From CAZNXJ01 sp964577115 (GTDB taxonomy: Bacteria > Planctomycetota > Planctomycetia > Pirellulales > Pirellulaceae): DNA of 60,209 nt. This document shows, one piece after another, positions 25,545 through 33,926 of this stretch (the first letter of the stretch is position 1; every line of letters starts with the position of its first letter). The position numbers were made by a program, and so were the translations under genes. The notes beneath the pieces were generated by a model. That model was not told the DNA's origin and ran no database searches. It worked only from the letters and a program-made list of their open reading frames with translations. The stretch covers positions 1 to 60,209 of the forward strand of contig CAZNXJ010000031.1 in NCBI GenBank assembly GCA_964577115.1. Reading direction: 5' to 3'.

Positions 25545-27293
25545 TCAGCGTTTCTTCGGATGCACCGGGGGTGCGGGAAGCAATTGCGAGCGTGCGGCGG
25601 GGCGGCCGTAGCGATCGAGCCAGATGACACGCGCTCGGAAGCCGCGCCCGAGTGTGACGCAGCGCCAGTTTACGGCAAACGGTTCGTCCGTCCCCGAGAA
25701 CTCGCGTATGTACCGCCCCCGCGCCGTTGCGGGAGAGTGGGGCGGTGCAAGGCGGATGGCACGATCGATTTCGCGGTCGTCGACCAGTTTCTGCGCGAGC
25801 CCCGCGCGCCGCAGGCGCTCGAAGTACCCGTCGTCCGACAACTCGTGATACCGCAGGTCGACCTTCTTCTTGGCTTCCCAAGTCGCGTCCGGCCCCAGCT
25901 CGTCGATCAGATACTTCTTGGTGACCCAATCGAGCATTCCGACGAGCCGCAGCGGGGGACGAGCAATCTGCTTGAACTCGACGAGGCCCTCCAGAGCCTC
26001 CTCCCAAAGATGAAGTAGCTCGGCTACATCGCCGCGCACCAGTCCTTCGGCTTCGCAGTAGCGGCGGCACGCCTCGAGATAGAACCGCTGAAGTTCCAGT
26101 GCCGTCATCTTCTGACCGCCGCGCAGCAGCACTTCAGCGCGTAGCGTGGGATCGCCGCAGAGCGTTCGTAGCGCCGCGATCGGACGGCGAATGCGAGGCG
26201 CGTGCTTCAGGGCCCCGGCTTCGATGAGGTCGAGCACCATCATCGTCGTGCCGATGCGCAGGTACTCGGCCGGTTCGGCCATGTTGGAATCACCGAGCCC
26301 GATCTGCAAGCGCTGGCGTTGGCGGAACAGGCTGAAGTAATCGCGGAGCGAAAACCGGCATTCGACGCAGAGTTTAAAAAAGTGGCCGATCACAAACAGC
26401 GGCCGGTCGCGCAAATATCCGCCGTAGCCCACAAGACAATTGATCGCGGGCGCTTTATCCGCGAGTTGGAATCGGCCGGCGTGATCGATCATCCCAGCCC
26501 CGCACAGGACCGCTCGGCTAACAAGCAACCCCTTGAGCCCGCGGCGTTGCCGGCGAAATGCGAAGCAGCGGCAGTGCAGCAGCAGGGCAAGAGCCAGGGG
26601 GCAGGTGAACAGCCGGATCGCATGCAAGCTGATCGGCTCCATCCACGCCGGTGTGGGTCCCCCCGTTTCCCGCCCCTCGGCAAAATCACGTCCAAACAGC
26701 CGCTCGACGAGCGCATGCCGGTCGTTCACGCGCGAGCGAACGACGAGGAACACGCCGAGCGCGGCGAAGAGATAGATCAGCCAGAGGGTAATCAGCAAAT
26801 AGTAGCCCAGCCACGCCACGAACACGATGGGCAGCAGCAGGACGAGCCCGGCACGCCAGGCCCACAGCGTGAGCCCCTCGGCCACATTGACCTCGTAGTT
26901 CTCCTGCCCGCCGTACACATTGTCTTCGGCGTCGCGGTCGTTCTTGATCAGTTGGAACTCGCCGGCAACCTCCGCACTACGTGCCGACTCCGCGAGCAGG
27001 CGATCCTGAGCCCGCTGGTACACGAGCAGCTGCCGCGGTCCTCGACATTCCGGCGTTGCGCCTTCGATCAGCCCCGCACCGCTAGCCGGCCGCTCGGCCT
27101 CAAACCACACCGCACCCCCATTCGCCGTAAAGACGCCTTCTTTCGAATGGTGAGCCGGGACGGTGAGGACACGTCGCCGAATGGCACCGGTCAGTCGCTG
27201 GTAGAGGCGGAAGCGAGTGAGCTGCGTGGCCCCCAGAGCGGGGCGATAGCGAATCGCGTACTCGGTCTCGAGTCCCGCAAGTCGATCAAGCAC
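25545..27293 (-). CDS. PafA/Dop-family Pup ligase/depupylase homologue with inserted hydrophobic segment
   Basis: 582 residues from GTG 27293, 9 bases after the Pup-like gene. The carboxylate-amine-ligase core of the family is readable throughout: GLETEYAIRY (7-16), TANGGAVWFE then EGATPEC (57-83), FQLIKNDRDAEDNVYGGQENYEV (113-135), GLLVSRAVLCGAG (255-266), GDSNMAEPAEYLRIG, and a helical C-terminus with the LPDATWEAKKK-like region. Two features are odd. Between ENYEV and GLLVSR, where family members have a short link, there are about 115 extra residues with two long hydrophobic helices (about 145-163 and 166-186) and a third hydrophobic run (228-246). Aligned by eye, the family's catalytic Asp in the RLYLD strand is Glu65 here. 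It should attach the Pup-like C-terminal Glu to lysines, or remove it, possibly at the membrane. Ligase versus depupylase cannot be decided. Confidence 0.85.
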   Translation of the reverse strand: MLDRLAGLETEYAIRYRPALGATQLTRFRLYQRLTGAIRRRVLTVPAHHSKEGVFTANGGAVWFEAERPASGAGLIEGATPECRGPRQLLVYQRAQDRLLAESARSAEVAGEFQLIKNDRDAEDNVYGGQENYEVNVAEGLTLWAWRAGLVLLLPIVFVAWLGYYLLITLWLIYLFAALGVFLVVRSRVNDRHALVERLFGRDFAEGRETGGPTPAWMEPISLHAIRLFTCPLALALLLHCRCFAFRRQRRGLKGLLVSRAVLCGAGMIDHAGRFQLADKAPAINCLVGYGGYLRDRPLFVIGHFFKLCVECRFSLRDYFSLFRQRQRLQIGLGDSNMAEPAEYLRIGTTMMVLDLIEAGALKHAPRIRRPIAALRTLCGDPTLRAEVLLRGGQKMTALELQRFYLEACRRYCEAEGLVRGDVAELLHLWEEALEGLVEFKQIARPPLRLVGMLDWVTKKYLIDELGPDATWEAKKKVDLRYHELSDDGYFERLRRAGLAQKLVDDREIDRAIRLAPPHSPATARGRYIREFSGTDEPFAVNWRCVTLGRGFRARVIWLDRYGRPAARSQLLPAPPVHPKKR

Positions 27294-27302
27294 AGGGGGA
27301 TC

Positions 27303-27527
27303 CTATTCACCGCCGAAGGGTGCCACCGATTCGCGGCAATATTCGGCGGCCGCGTTCTGGCTGTCGGCCGTGACGTTCCGAGCGACATCCGCGAGAGCAG
27401 CGGCACGTGCCTGCTCGTCGGTACGTACCTCGCCCGGTGTGCGGCCATCGACCGAGTCGGCGAGCTGGCGGCCCGAGTTCGGGGCGGCGGCGCTGTTGTT
27501 CGACACGGGGGTAACCTTCGCGTTCAT
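27303..27527 (-). CDS. pup: Pup-like small protein modifier ending in Gly-Gly-Glu
   Basis: 74 residues. The start ATG at 27527 has AAGGA 7 bases upstream; the frame is open further but overlaps dprA. The protein ends CRESVAPFGGE, the Gly-Gly-Glu tail that defines Pup, so no deamidation would be needed before conjugation. The N-terminal half is polar and Ser/Ala/Asn-rich, fitting Pup disorder; residues about 36-67 (TDEQARAAALADVARNVTAD and on) would form the helix that binds the enzyme and the proteasomal ATPase. There is one lysine (K4) and one cysteine (C64). The identity is clinched by position: it is followed 9 bases later by a PafA/Dop-family gene. UBact, a Pup relative in Gram-negative phyla, ends differently (R-[TS]-G-[EQ]), so this tail is closer to actinobacterial Pup. 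Confidence 0.85.
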   Translation of the reverse strand: MNAKVTPVSNNSAAAPNSGRQLADSVDGRTPGEVRTDEQARAAALADVARNVTADSQNAAAEYCRESVAPFGGE

Positions 27528-27590
27528 AATTGGTCCTTGCTCACCGATACAACCCAACTTTTCGGTAAAACCGGCCGTCAAGTCCCATCC

Positions 27591-27620
27591 TATATACGGC
27601 TTCCCAGCGAAGCAAGTCAG
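27591..27620 (-). promoter_or_regulatory. Candidate promoter for the pup-like/pafA-like pair
   Basis: On the minus strand, CTGACT (615-620) and TATATA (591-596) are separated by 18 bases, overlapping the dprA stop codon and 63 bases upstream of the Pup-like ATG. The -10 is good and the -35 is moderate. It would let the pair be expressed apart from dprA. Confidence 0.4.
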
Positions 27621-28744
27621 CGGCGCGCGGCGCGCTGCACGTACGCTCCTCCGGTTCGCTCGATCAGCCGCCGCAGCTCGAAGACGCTCAGCATCGCCAG
27701 CACTCGGCCCGCCGGCAAGCCGCATGAGCGAATGACGTCATCGATCGCCGTGGGCTCGCTACCCACGCCCTGCCAGACAGCTCGCTCGTCGTCGCTCAAT
27801 CCCGGCGGACTCTCCGCCGAGTCGTCTTCCTCTGCCCCCTGTTGTTCGAGCACGCGCGCGGTGAGCGCGCCGACTTCTTCGAGGATGTCGTCAATCGATT
27901 CGACGAGCTTGGCGCCTTCGCGGAGCAAGCGATGGCAGCCGCGCGAGACCGGGCTGTCGACCTGGCCCGGCATCGCGAAGACTTCGCGCCCCTGTTCAAG
28001 TGCATGCCGAGCCGAGATGAGCGCCCCCGACCGCGAGCCGGCCTCGATCACCACGACGCCGAGCGCCAGGCCCGTGATGATCCGGTTGCGCTGCGGAAAA
28101 TTGCCGCTCGACGGCGGCCGGAGCGGCGGGGCTTCGCTGATCACGGCGCCCTGGCGCCGAATCTGGTCGGCGAGCCCGCGATGTTCGGGCGGGTAGAGCC
28201 GCAGCAGGCCGCCGGCGAGCACCGCGAGGGTCCGGCCGCCGGCGCGCAGCGCCCCGCGATGAGCTGCTGCATCGATCCCGCGGGCGAGCCCGCTGACCAC
28301 CGTCATGCCCGCTCGCACCAGCTCGCTCGCCAGCCGCTCCGCCTGTCGCAAGCCGTAGGGTGTTGCGTGGCGAGTTCCCACGATGGCAATGGACAGCGCG
28401 TCTTCGGGACGCAGATCGCCCGCGATAAACAACACGCCAGGCGGATCGGGTATCTCGCGCAGCAATACCGGGTAGCTGGCATGGCCCTCGAGTAGGATCG
28501 CAATCTGTTCGGCCTGGCACGTTTCGAGCAGCTCGGCGAGATCCAGATCGTTGCGCTGCGCGCATATCCGCCGGCCGAGGACCGGGCCGACTCCGGGCAC
28601 GCCTTGCAAACGCTCCAGCGGCGCACGCAGTACCTTTTCGGGACTGCCCAGGTGGCTAACGAGCGTTCGGCGCGTGCGCGGCCCTACGCCGGGAATCAGA
28701 GCCAGCCGCAATTCGTATTCGTCGAGCGAATCGGCCGCCGCCAT
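27617..28744 (-). CDS. dprA: DNA-processing protein DprA
   Basis: 375 residues. The ATG at 28744 is preferred (GAGG 7 bases upstream) over GTG 28759. An N-terminal helix-hairpin-helix region (LALIPGVGPRTRRTLVSHLG, then GVPGVGPVLGRRI) precedes the Rossmann-like DprA core: SIAIVGTRHATPYGLRQAE, VVSGLARGIDAAAHRGAL, PLRPPSSGNFPQRNRIITGL and GSRSGALISARHALEQGREV are all classic. A winged-helix C-terminal domain follows an acidic linker. DprA loads RecA on incoming single-stranded DNA during natural transformation. The gene sits between aroB and the Pup-like gene, all on the minus strand. Confidence 0.95.
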   Translation of the reverse strand: MAAADSLDEYELRLALIPGVGPRTRRTLVSHLGSPEKVLRAPLERLQGVPGVGPVLGRRICAQRNDLDLAELLETCQAEQIAILLEGHASYPVLLREIPDPPGVLFIAGDLRPEDALSIAIVGTRHATPYGLRQAERLASELVRAGMTVVSGLARGIDAAAHRGALRAGGRTLAVLAGGLLRLYPPEHRGLADQIRRQGAVISEAPPLRPPSSGNFPQRNRIITGLALGVVVIEAGSRSGALISARHALEQGREVFAMPGQVDSPVSRGCHRLLREGAKLVESIDDILEEVGALTARVLEQQGAEEDDSAESPPGLSDDERAVWQGVGSEPTAIDDVIRSCGLPAGRVLAMLSVFELRRLIERTGGAYVQRAARR

Positions 28745-28910
28745 GCCGCGCCTCGTCACCGTTGGAAGTCGCCCGTGCCGGCCGCCGAGCAGCAGTAGGC
28801 GTGCGCGGGCACGTTTTATTTAGCGGGCGAGCTGGCCGTTTGTCGAGCGCGTGTTCGGCCGACATGCCAAACTGCTGTCATCCTGCATAGCGGTACGAGA
28901 CCCGCGTCGG

Positions 28911-29996
28911 TCACACGGTCGGAGCAAGTGCCGCGCGCACGGCCTGAGGATCGACGTCGCTGACGAGTTCGACGTGGCCGAGCCGCGTGGGCAGTACGAA
29001 CCGAAGCTTGCCGTGCGCAACTTTCTTGTCCCGCTGCATGGCTCGCAGCACGGCGTCGGGATCGAGCTCCAAGTCGTGAGTCGGCAGCCGCAGGGCAGCC
29101 AAGAGCTCCTGCTGCCGCCGAGTAAACTCGGCATCCACCCGCCCCAGCAGTTCGGCCAGACGTGCCGCGCAGTGCATCCCCAATGCGACGGCTTCCCCGT
29201 GCAGCAGCTGCGAGTAACCGGTCAGCGACTCGAAGGCATGCGCGAACGTGTGACCATAATTCAGCACCGCGCGTTTTCCCGTCAGCTCGCGCTCGTCATC
29301 TTCCACGACGTCCGCCTTAAGACGGCAGCAGCGAGCGATCACGGTTTCCAGCACCTCGGGATCGGAGGCATTGATCGCCTCGCTGTGCTTCTCGAGGTAC
29401 GCGAAGAACTCGGCGTCCAGAATCACGCCGTACTTCACGACCTCGGCCAACCCCGCCCGGTATTCGCGATCTGGCAAAGTGGTGAGCGTCTCGGTATCGA
29501 TCAACACGACCGCTGGCTGCCAGAAGGCGCCTACCATGTTCTTGGCGTTCGGCAGGTTTACGCCCACCTTCCCGCCGACGCTGCTGTCGACCTGGGCGAG
29601 AAGGGTGGTCGGAACCTGAGCGAACGGGAGCCCTCGAGCAAACGTCGCGGCAACGAACCCGGCGAGGTCGCCGACAACGCCACCGCCGAGCGCCACGACT
29701 AACGTGTGGCGATCGGCACCGCACGCGAGCAGTTGCTCCCAGAGCCGCTCGGCGTTGGCCACCGATTTCGCGCTTTCGCCGGGCTCGACGACGAGCATCT
29801 CGAACCGGCGGAAGTGCGGCCGCCAGGCCTCGAGCCGATCTTCATAGATGGCCGCCACATGACCATCAGTGATGACGACGGCGTGCGTGAACGTTCCCGA
29901 CTGCGCGAGCCGCCGGCCAGCCTCGCCGAGCAGCCCGCGGCCGATATCGATGTCGTAACTGCGGTCCGCGAGGGCCACATGAACCGTTTGTGTCAT
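28911..29996 (-). CDS. aroB: 3-dehydroquinate synthase
   Basis: 361 residues. It converts DAHP to 3-dehydroquinate in the shikimate pathway, with NAD and a divalent metal. The NAD-binding VVALGGGVVGDLAGFVAATF, the substrate loop QVDSSVGGKVGVN, the metal ligands in LAEVVKYG, NYGHTFAHAFE and LHGEAVALGM, and a basic C-terminal KKVAHGKLRFVLP are all present. The ATG at 29996 overlaps the TGA of the small upstream gene by 4 bases (ATGA), so translation is coupled. This start gives the family's usual length. Confidence 0.96.
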   Translation of the reverse strand: MTQTVHVALADRSYDIDIGRGLLGEAGRRLAQSGTFTHAVVITDGHVAAIYEDRLEAWRPHFRRFEMLVVEPGESAKSVANAERLWEQLLACGADRHTLVVALGGGVVGDLAGFVAATFARGLPFAQVPTTLLAQVDSSVGGKVGVNLPNAKNMVGAFWQPAVVLIDTETLTTLPDREYRAGLAEVVKYGVILDAEFFAYLEKHSEAINASDPEVLETVIARCCRLKADVVEDDERELTGKRAVLNYGHTFAHAFESLTGYSQLLHGEAVALGMHCAARLAELLGRVDAEFTRRQQELLAALRLPTHDLELDPDAVLRAMQRDKKVAHGKLRFVLPTRLGHVELVSDVDPQAVRAALAPTV

Positions 29997-30229
29997 TCGC
30001 TGCTGACCGCAGATACGCGCGCCAGGTCCTGCTCGGTCACAGTAATTTGGCGGCAAAAGCCTGTGTGGATGCGTATGTACTCGATTTGAGCGCACTGTTC
30101 GGGAGCCGCATGCAGCGCCTCCTCGACGCGCCGCCGCTCGTCGATCGGAATGTCGTCGAACTCCGGAGGCCAAATGGTATTCGTCTCCATCACCAGCCGT
30201 TCCCGGTACGGATCGAATTTGTCCGCCAT
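29993..30229 (-). CDS. Small protein translationally coupled to aroB
   Basis: 78 residues, unknown function. The ATG at 30229 has GGAGG about 10 bases upstream, and the stop overlaps the aroB start. The sequence is mostly charged with a likely helix (DDIPIDERRRVEEALHAAPEQC) and a strand-like end (IEYIRIHTGFCRQITVTEQDL). No signal peptide is seen. Coupling to aroB says it is a real gene, but gives no more than a possible regulatory or housekeeping role. Confidence 0.65.
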   Translation of the reverse strand: MADKFDPYRERLVMETNTIWPPEFDDIPIDERRRVEEALHAAPEQCAQIEYIRIHTGFCRQITVTEQDLARVSAVSSE

Positions 30230-31039
30230 ACTCGACGATCCTCCGCTTCCCGCAAATCAATCGCACTCGTGTAGTCGCCAGTATAGATTCGCGAGAAAAC
30301 GGCGAAAATACACGATCCGCGAATCTTCGCGCGACCCCAGCGGCCAAGCGTCCGCATCGGCTCGGCCGCGATCGGCCCGAGAATCTCCGGCCGTTCGCAC
30401 CCACCAATGAACTTTGTCACCTCAGAATGCGTATTGGCGCAGAAGACGGGGCCGGATCAGGAAGAGGCAGACGAGAGGAGGCCACGTCAGCTCAGATAGC
30501 GCTTGCGAATTGGAGGGTTCACGAATTGAGGGTTCGGGCTTCCGGGTTCGGAGGCAGCGCACGAGTCTTCCAAATGGCGCTGCAAGATTCGGTGAAGCAA
30601 CTCCTCCGACATCGGAATCCCGCCCCCTGTCCCCGCCCGGCACGACGCGGCCTGCGAAAAAACTGCTCTTGACAGGATTTCTTCGGCGACACACGATTCG
30701 GGAACATTGCGTTCAGGGACGACGATGAGTCGGTTAGCCGTAAGCTGGAACGTTGTTCGCTCCATCCGCCTTCGTTTGCCTGGCCCACCCGCGAGCCAGG
30801 TCCCGCCATGGCGAAGGCCCCTAGCCTTGTGCTTGTCAGCCCCGGACGAACCCCGTTGTTCAAAAGCGGTCTTACGTGGTGCAGACGCGTAGTGCCGCGT
30901 CCGTGCAAGACGCCGGCGCCGCAACGAAGCGGCGTTGTCGGTCGCATGGGAGTCCACGCAGCTGGTTCGTGTGCGCGGCGAGCGCTCCTCGCGGATGGTT
31001 CGTCGCGCGGAGGATCAATCGTTTCAGGAGGAAGTGCTC
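30230..31039. other. Long non-coding stretch upstream of csrA
   Basis: 810 bases without a supportable gene. It must hold the divergent promoters of the aroB transcript and csrA. At 30509-30550 the phrase gaattg(g)agggttc occurs twice within 20 bases, followed by gggttc echoes, a heptad-like simple repeat. Frames covering 30400-30990 have Arg/Pro/Ser-rich composition typical of non-coding GC-rich DNA. Confidence 0.5.
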
Positions 31040-31261
31040 ATGCTCGTGCTTAGCCGAAAGCCCAATGAGGCAATCGTGGTCGGCGATAACATTCGCATCG
31101 TGGTCGTCCAAATCAACGGCGGCCGTGTGAAATTGGGCGTCGAGGCCCCGAAAGAGGTTCCCGTCCACCGGGCGGAAATACGTGATCGAGTCCGTTCGCG
31201 AAATCTGGACGCCGACCACCCCGACGATACGCCATGCTGCGGCAAGACCGCCTGTAGCTAG
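31040..31261 (+). CDS. csrA: Carbon storage regulator CsrA
   Basis: 73 residues. Begins MLVLSRKPNEAIVVGDNIRI and continues KLGVEAPKEVPVHRAEI, with Leu4 and Arg44-region residues of the RNA-binding face present. AGGAGG lies 9 bases before the ATG at 31040, ruling out the longer frame. The dimer binds GGA motifs in mRNA leaders and changes translation or stability. The Cys-containing tail after residue 55 is not conserved in the family. It stands alone, 118 bases from the convergent end of the PSD1 gene. Confidence 0.95.
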   Translation: MLVLSRKPNEAIVVGDNIRIVVVQINGGRVKLGVEAPKEVPVHRAEIRDRVRSRNLDADHPDDTPCCGKTACS

Positions 31262-31379
31262 CAACATACTCCCCCCTGCGGACGCGAGACGCCACGATGG
31301 GCGTCTCGCGGCGACGCCATGCAACACGAGCCGCTCGCGGACGAGAAGCCACGTTGCCAACGACCGTGGCGTCTGGGAG

Positions 31380-33926
31380 TCAGTCGAGGTAAATGAATTC
31401 GTTCAGGTTGAGCGCGACCAGACAGAAATTCTGAAGCGCCTGTTCGGGGCTGAGCCCTTGGGCGCGGAGCTCGTTCATGAGTTCGACGCCGCGAGCAACC
31501 TGCACCACGCTCGGTGACCGCTGATAGACTCGCCGTAGCGCCAGCGCGACCTGTTCCGCCGGATCGTCGCCCACTTCACGCCGCACCATCTCGGCAAATG
31601 TGCGGGCCTCGCGCTGCATCAGCTCGCTATTCATCATCGTCAGCGCCTGTGTGGGCTGCGTGGTCACGAAACGCACCGGGCAACTCGTATCCGGATCCGC
31701 CGCATCGAAGCGGACCAGGATCGGAGTCAGCAGCGAACGTTTGACATGCGCGTAGATGCTGCGCCGCGCCAGCTCGTCGGGTGGCGACTTGCCCCAGCCA
31801 AGTCCCGGCTGGGATTGGCTGTGGAGCACTTCTTCGGGCAGCCGCGGATAAAAGCTCGGCCCGCCCATCCGGCTGAGGTTCAGGCTGCCATTCACGGCGA
31901 GGATCGCATCGCGAATTTCCTCGGCCGTCAGGCGCCGCATGTCGAAGCGCCAGAACCACAGGTTTTCAGGATCGCGCGCCAGGCCTTCCGGATGCGCCTG
32001 CGAAGACATCTGGTAGACGCTGGAGAGCATGATGCGCCGGTGCAGTTTCTTGAGGCTCCAGCCGTCTTCGACAAACGTGGCGGCCAGCCAGTCCAGCAAT
32101 TCCGGGTGCGTCGGCGGATCGCCGTTCGCTCCAAAATTGTTCGGCGATCGGACAAGACCGCGGCCGAAGTGGTATTGCCATACCCGGTTCACCATGACGC
32201 GCGCCGTCAGCGGGTTATCGGGCGAGACGATCCAACGGGCGAGGGCCAGGCGGCGCCCCGACGATTCGGCGCGAGGAGTAATTTCAGGCTCGGGCGGTGA
32301 GAGCACCTGCGGGAATCCAGGCTCGACTTCGTCGCCACGCACGTGCGGATTGCCTCGGATGAGGACGAACGTTTCCGGCGCCTCCGGTCCCCATTCCTTC
32401 ACGCACAGTGCCGCGTCGAGCCCGGCGGGCGGATGGCGTTCCATATCAAGTCGCTCGTCATGTAACCGCGCGTACTGCTCGGCTTGCTCGGCGGTAAGCG
32501 TGCCGGGCACGCGCTGCCGGATCAACCGCACCCGGTTCTCGCGCCGTTTGAACTCCTCGTGGTCCACATCGCTAAACGTCGGCCGGACAATGTCTTCGAT
32601 TTCGGCAAGCTGCTGGTCGATCGCAGCGAGGCGCGCCTGATATTGCTCCATCTGTTCCCGGTGGCGCTGCTGCTCTTCGGGGCTCGCAATCGTGCGCACG
32701 GACGCATCGAGCACCGTTTCGTGAGCGCGCACGCCGTAGCGGCGCACGTTCCGGAAGAAGGCCAGCATGCGGTAGTAGTCCGCCTGTGGGATGGGGTCGA
32801 GCTTATGATTGTGACACCGCGCGCAGTTGATCGTCAGCCCGAGAAACACCTGGCTGGTGGTCGAAAGAATGTCGTCCAGGTCGTCGTACAGCGCTTGCTC
32901 GGGATCGGAGGGTTCGTCATCCCAAGGACCAAGCCGGTAGTAGCCGGTGGCAATGATCGAGTCTGGCGTCACTTCGGGCAACTCGTCGCCGGCGAGCTGC
33001 TCGAGCACAAACTGGTCGTACGGCATATCGTCATTCAGCGCGCGAATGACGTAGTCGCGGTATTTCCAGACGTGCGGCTTGGCTCCATCGCGTTCGAAAC
33101 TGTTTGTTTCGGCATAGCGCACCAGGTCGAGCCAATGCCGGCCCCAACGCTCGCCGTAGTGAGGCGAAGCGAGCAGCCGGTCAACGAGCCGCGCGAACGC
33201 GTCGGGGGAATCATCGGCGAGGAACGTCTGGATTTGCTCGTCGGTCGGCGGGAGTCCCAGCAAATCGTACGTAGCTCGGCGCAGCAGTGTGAGCTTGTCG
33301 GCACGTACTGCGGGAACGAGCTGTTCCTGCTCGAGCCGCTGAAGAATAAAGGCGTCAATCGGCGATTGGACCCAAGCGGATGCAACGTCCGGGACATTCG
33401 GCTTGTTCACCGGCTGAAACGACCAAAAGCGTTTTGCTTCCTCGGTGACCCGCGGTTCGTGTCTGGCTTCGTCAACTCGTTGCTCGGTGCCCGGCGCGAA
33501 ATGGCCGCCGCGACGCACCCATTCGGCAAACACCGCTCGCTGCTCATCCGGCAGCTTGCCTTTGGGAGGCATTTCAAACGTTTCGTAGTTGATCGCCGAC
33601 AGCAGGAGACTCGACTCGGGGTCTTCGAGATCCATCGCCGGCCCGCTGTCGCCGCCGCGCAAAATGTCGTCTCGGTTCGATAGCCGCAGGCCGCCTTTCA
33701 CATCCGCCTTCGCGCCGTGGCACTCGAAACAATGCTGCTCCAAAAGCGGCTGCACGCGCTGGGTGAAAAACTCGGCGTCCGCCGCGGAAACCTCGTCGGC
33801 CACCGCGGCATCGTCCTCGGGCGGAGCGGCCGACGCATCCTGGCACGTGCCCTCCATCACCAGCAAAACAGCCGAGGCAGCGAGGACGAAGCGGAACATG
33901 AGTCCAGGATTAAATCGACACGGCAT
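31380..33926 (-). CDS. PSCyt1-DUF1549-DUF1553 (PSD1) cytochrome protein
   Basis: 848 residues from the ATG at 33926; ATG 33899 is an alternative that leaves a shorter n-region. The signal peptide core is FRFVLAASAVLLV. A single c-type heme site CFECH is at 66-70, inside the planctomycete cytochrome C domain (FTQRVQPLLEQHCFECHG, KGGLRLS). The DUF1549 part follows (SPIDAFILQRLEQE, RRATYDLLGLPPT, SPHYGERWGRHWLDLVRYAETN), and DUF1553 ends it (LARWIVSPDNPLTARVMVNRVWQYHFG, RLTAEEIRDAIL, FDAADPD). A coiled-coil is likely in the middle (REQMEQYQARLAAIDQQL). Members are abundant in planctomycetes, often paired with a DUF1501 protein; no such partner is adjacent here. They are thought to act in periplasmic polysaccharide breakdown, but the chemistry is not established. 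Confidence 0.92.
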   Translation of the reverse strand: MPCRFNPGLMFRFVLAASAVLLVMEGTCQDASAAPPEDDAAVADEVSAADAEFFTQRVQPLLEQHCFECHGAKADVKGGLRLSNRDDILRGGDSGPAMDLEDPESSLLLSAINYETFEMPPKGKLPDEQRAVFAEWVRRGGHFAPGTEQRVDEARHEPRVTEEAKRFWSFQPVNKPNVPDVASAWVQSPIDAFILQRLEQEQLVPAVRADKLTLLRRATYDLLGLPPTDEQIQTFLADDSPDAFARLVDRLLASPHYGERWGRHWLDLVRYAETNSFERDGAKPHVWKYRDYVIRALNDDMPYDQFVLEQLAGDELPEVTPDSIIATGYYRLGPWDDEPSDPEQALYDDLDDILSTTSQVFLGLTINCARCHNHKLDPIPQADYYRMLAFFRNVRRYGVRAHETVLDASVRTIASPEEQQRHREQMEQYQARLAAIDQQLAEIEDIVRPTFSDVDHEEFKRRENRVRLIRQRVPGTLTAEQAEQYARLHDERLDMERHPPAGLDAALCVKEWGPEAPETFVLIRGNPHVRGDEVEPGFPQVLSPPEPEITPRAESSGRRLALARWIVSPDNPLTARVMVNRVWQYHFGRGLVRSPNNFGANGDPPTHPELLDWLAATFVEDGWSLKKLHRRIMLSSVYQMSSQAHPEGLARDPENLWFWRFDMRRLTAEEIRDAILAVNGSLNLSRMGGPSFYPRLPEEVLHSQSQPGLGWGKSPPDELARRSIYAHVKRSLLTPILVRFDAADPDTSCPVRFVTTQPTQALTMMNSELMQREARTFAEMVRREVGDDPAEQVALALRRVYQRSPSVVQVARGVELMNELRAQGLSPEQALQNFCLVALNLNEFIYLD

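Noticed and set aside
25545..27293. Reading the gene as a glutamine synthetase or glutamate-cysteine ligase
   Set aside because: The carboxylate-amine-ligase fold is shared, but the motifs GLETEY, ATPEC and the KNDRDAEDNVYGGQENY stretch match PafA/Dop, and the GGE-ending protein is adjacent.
26202..28196. A 664-codon open frame on the plus strand opposite pafA-like, pup-like and dprA
   Set aside because: It crosses three well-supported minus-strand genes and has no recognisable fold or start signal.
30487..30957. A possible 156-residue minus-strand gene upstream of csrA
   Set aside because: Arg/Ser-rich composition, competing open frames on both strands, and no start signal.
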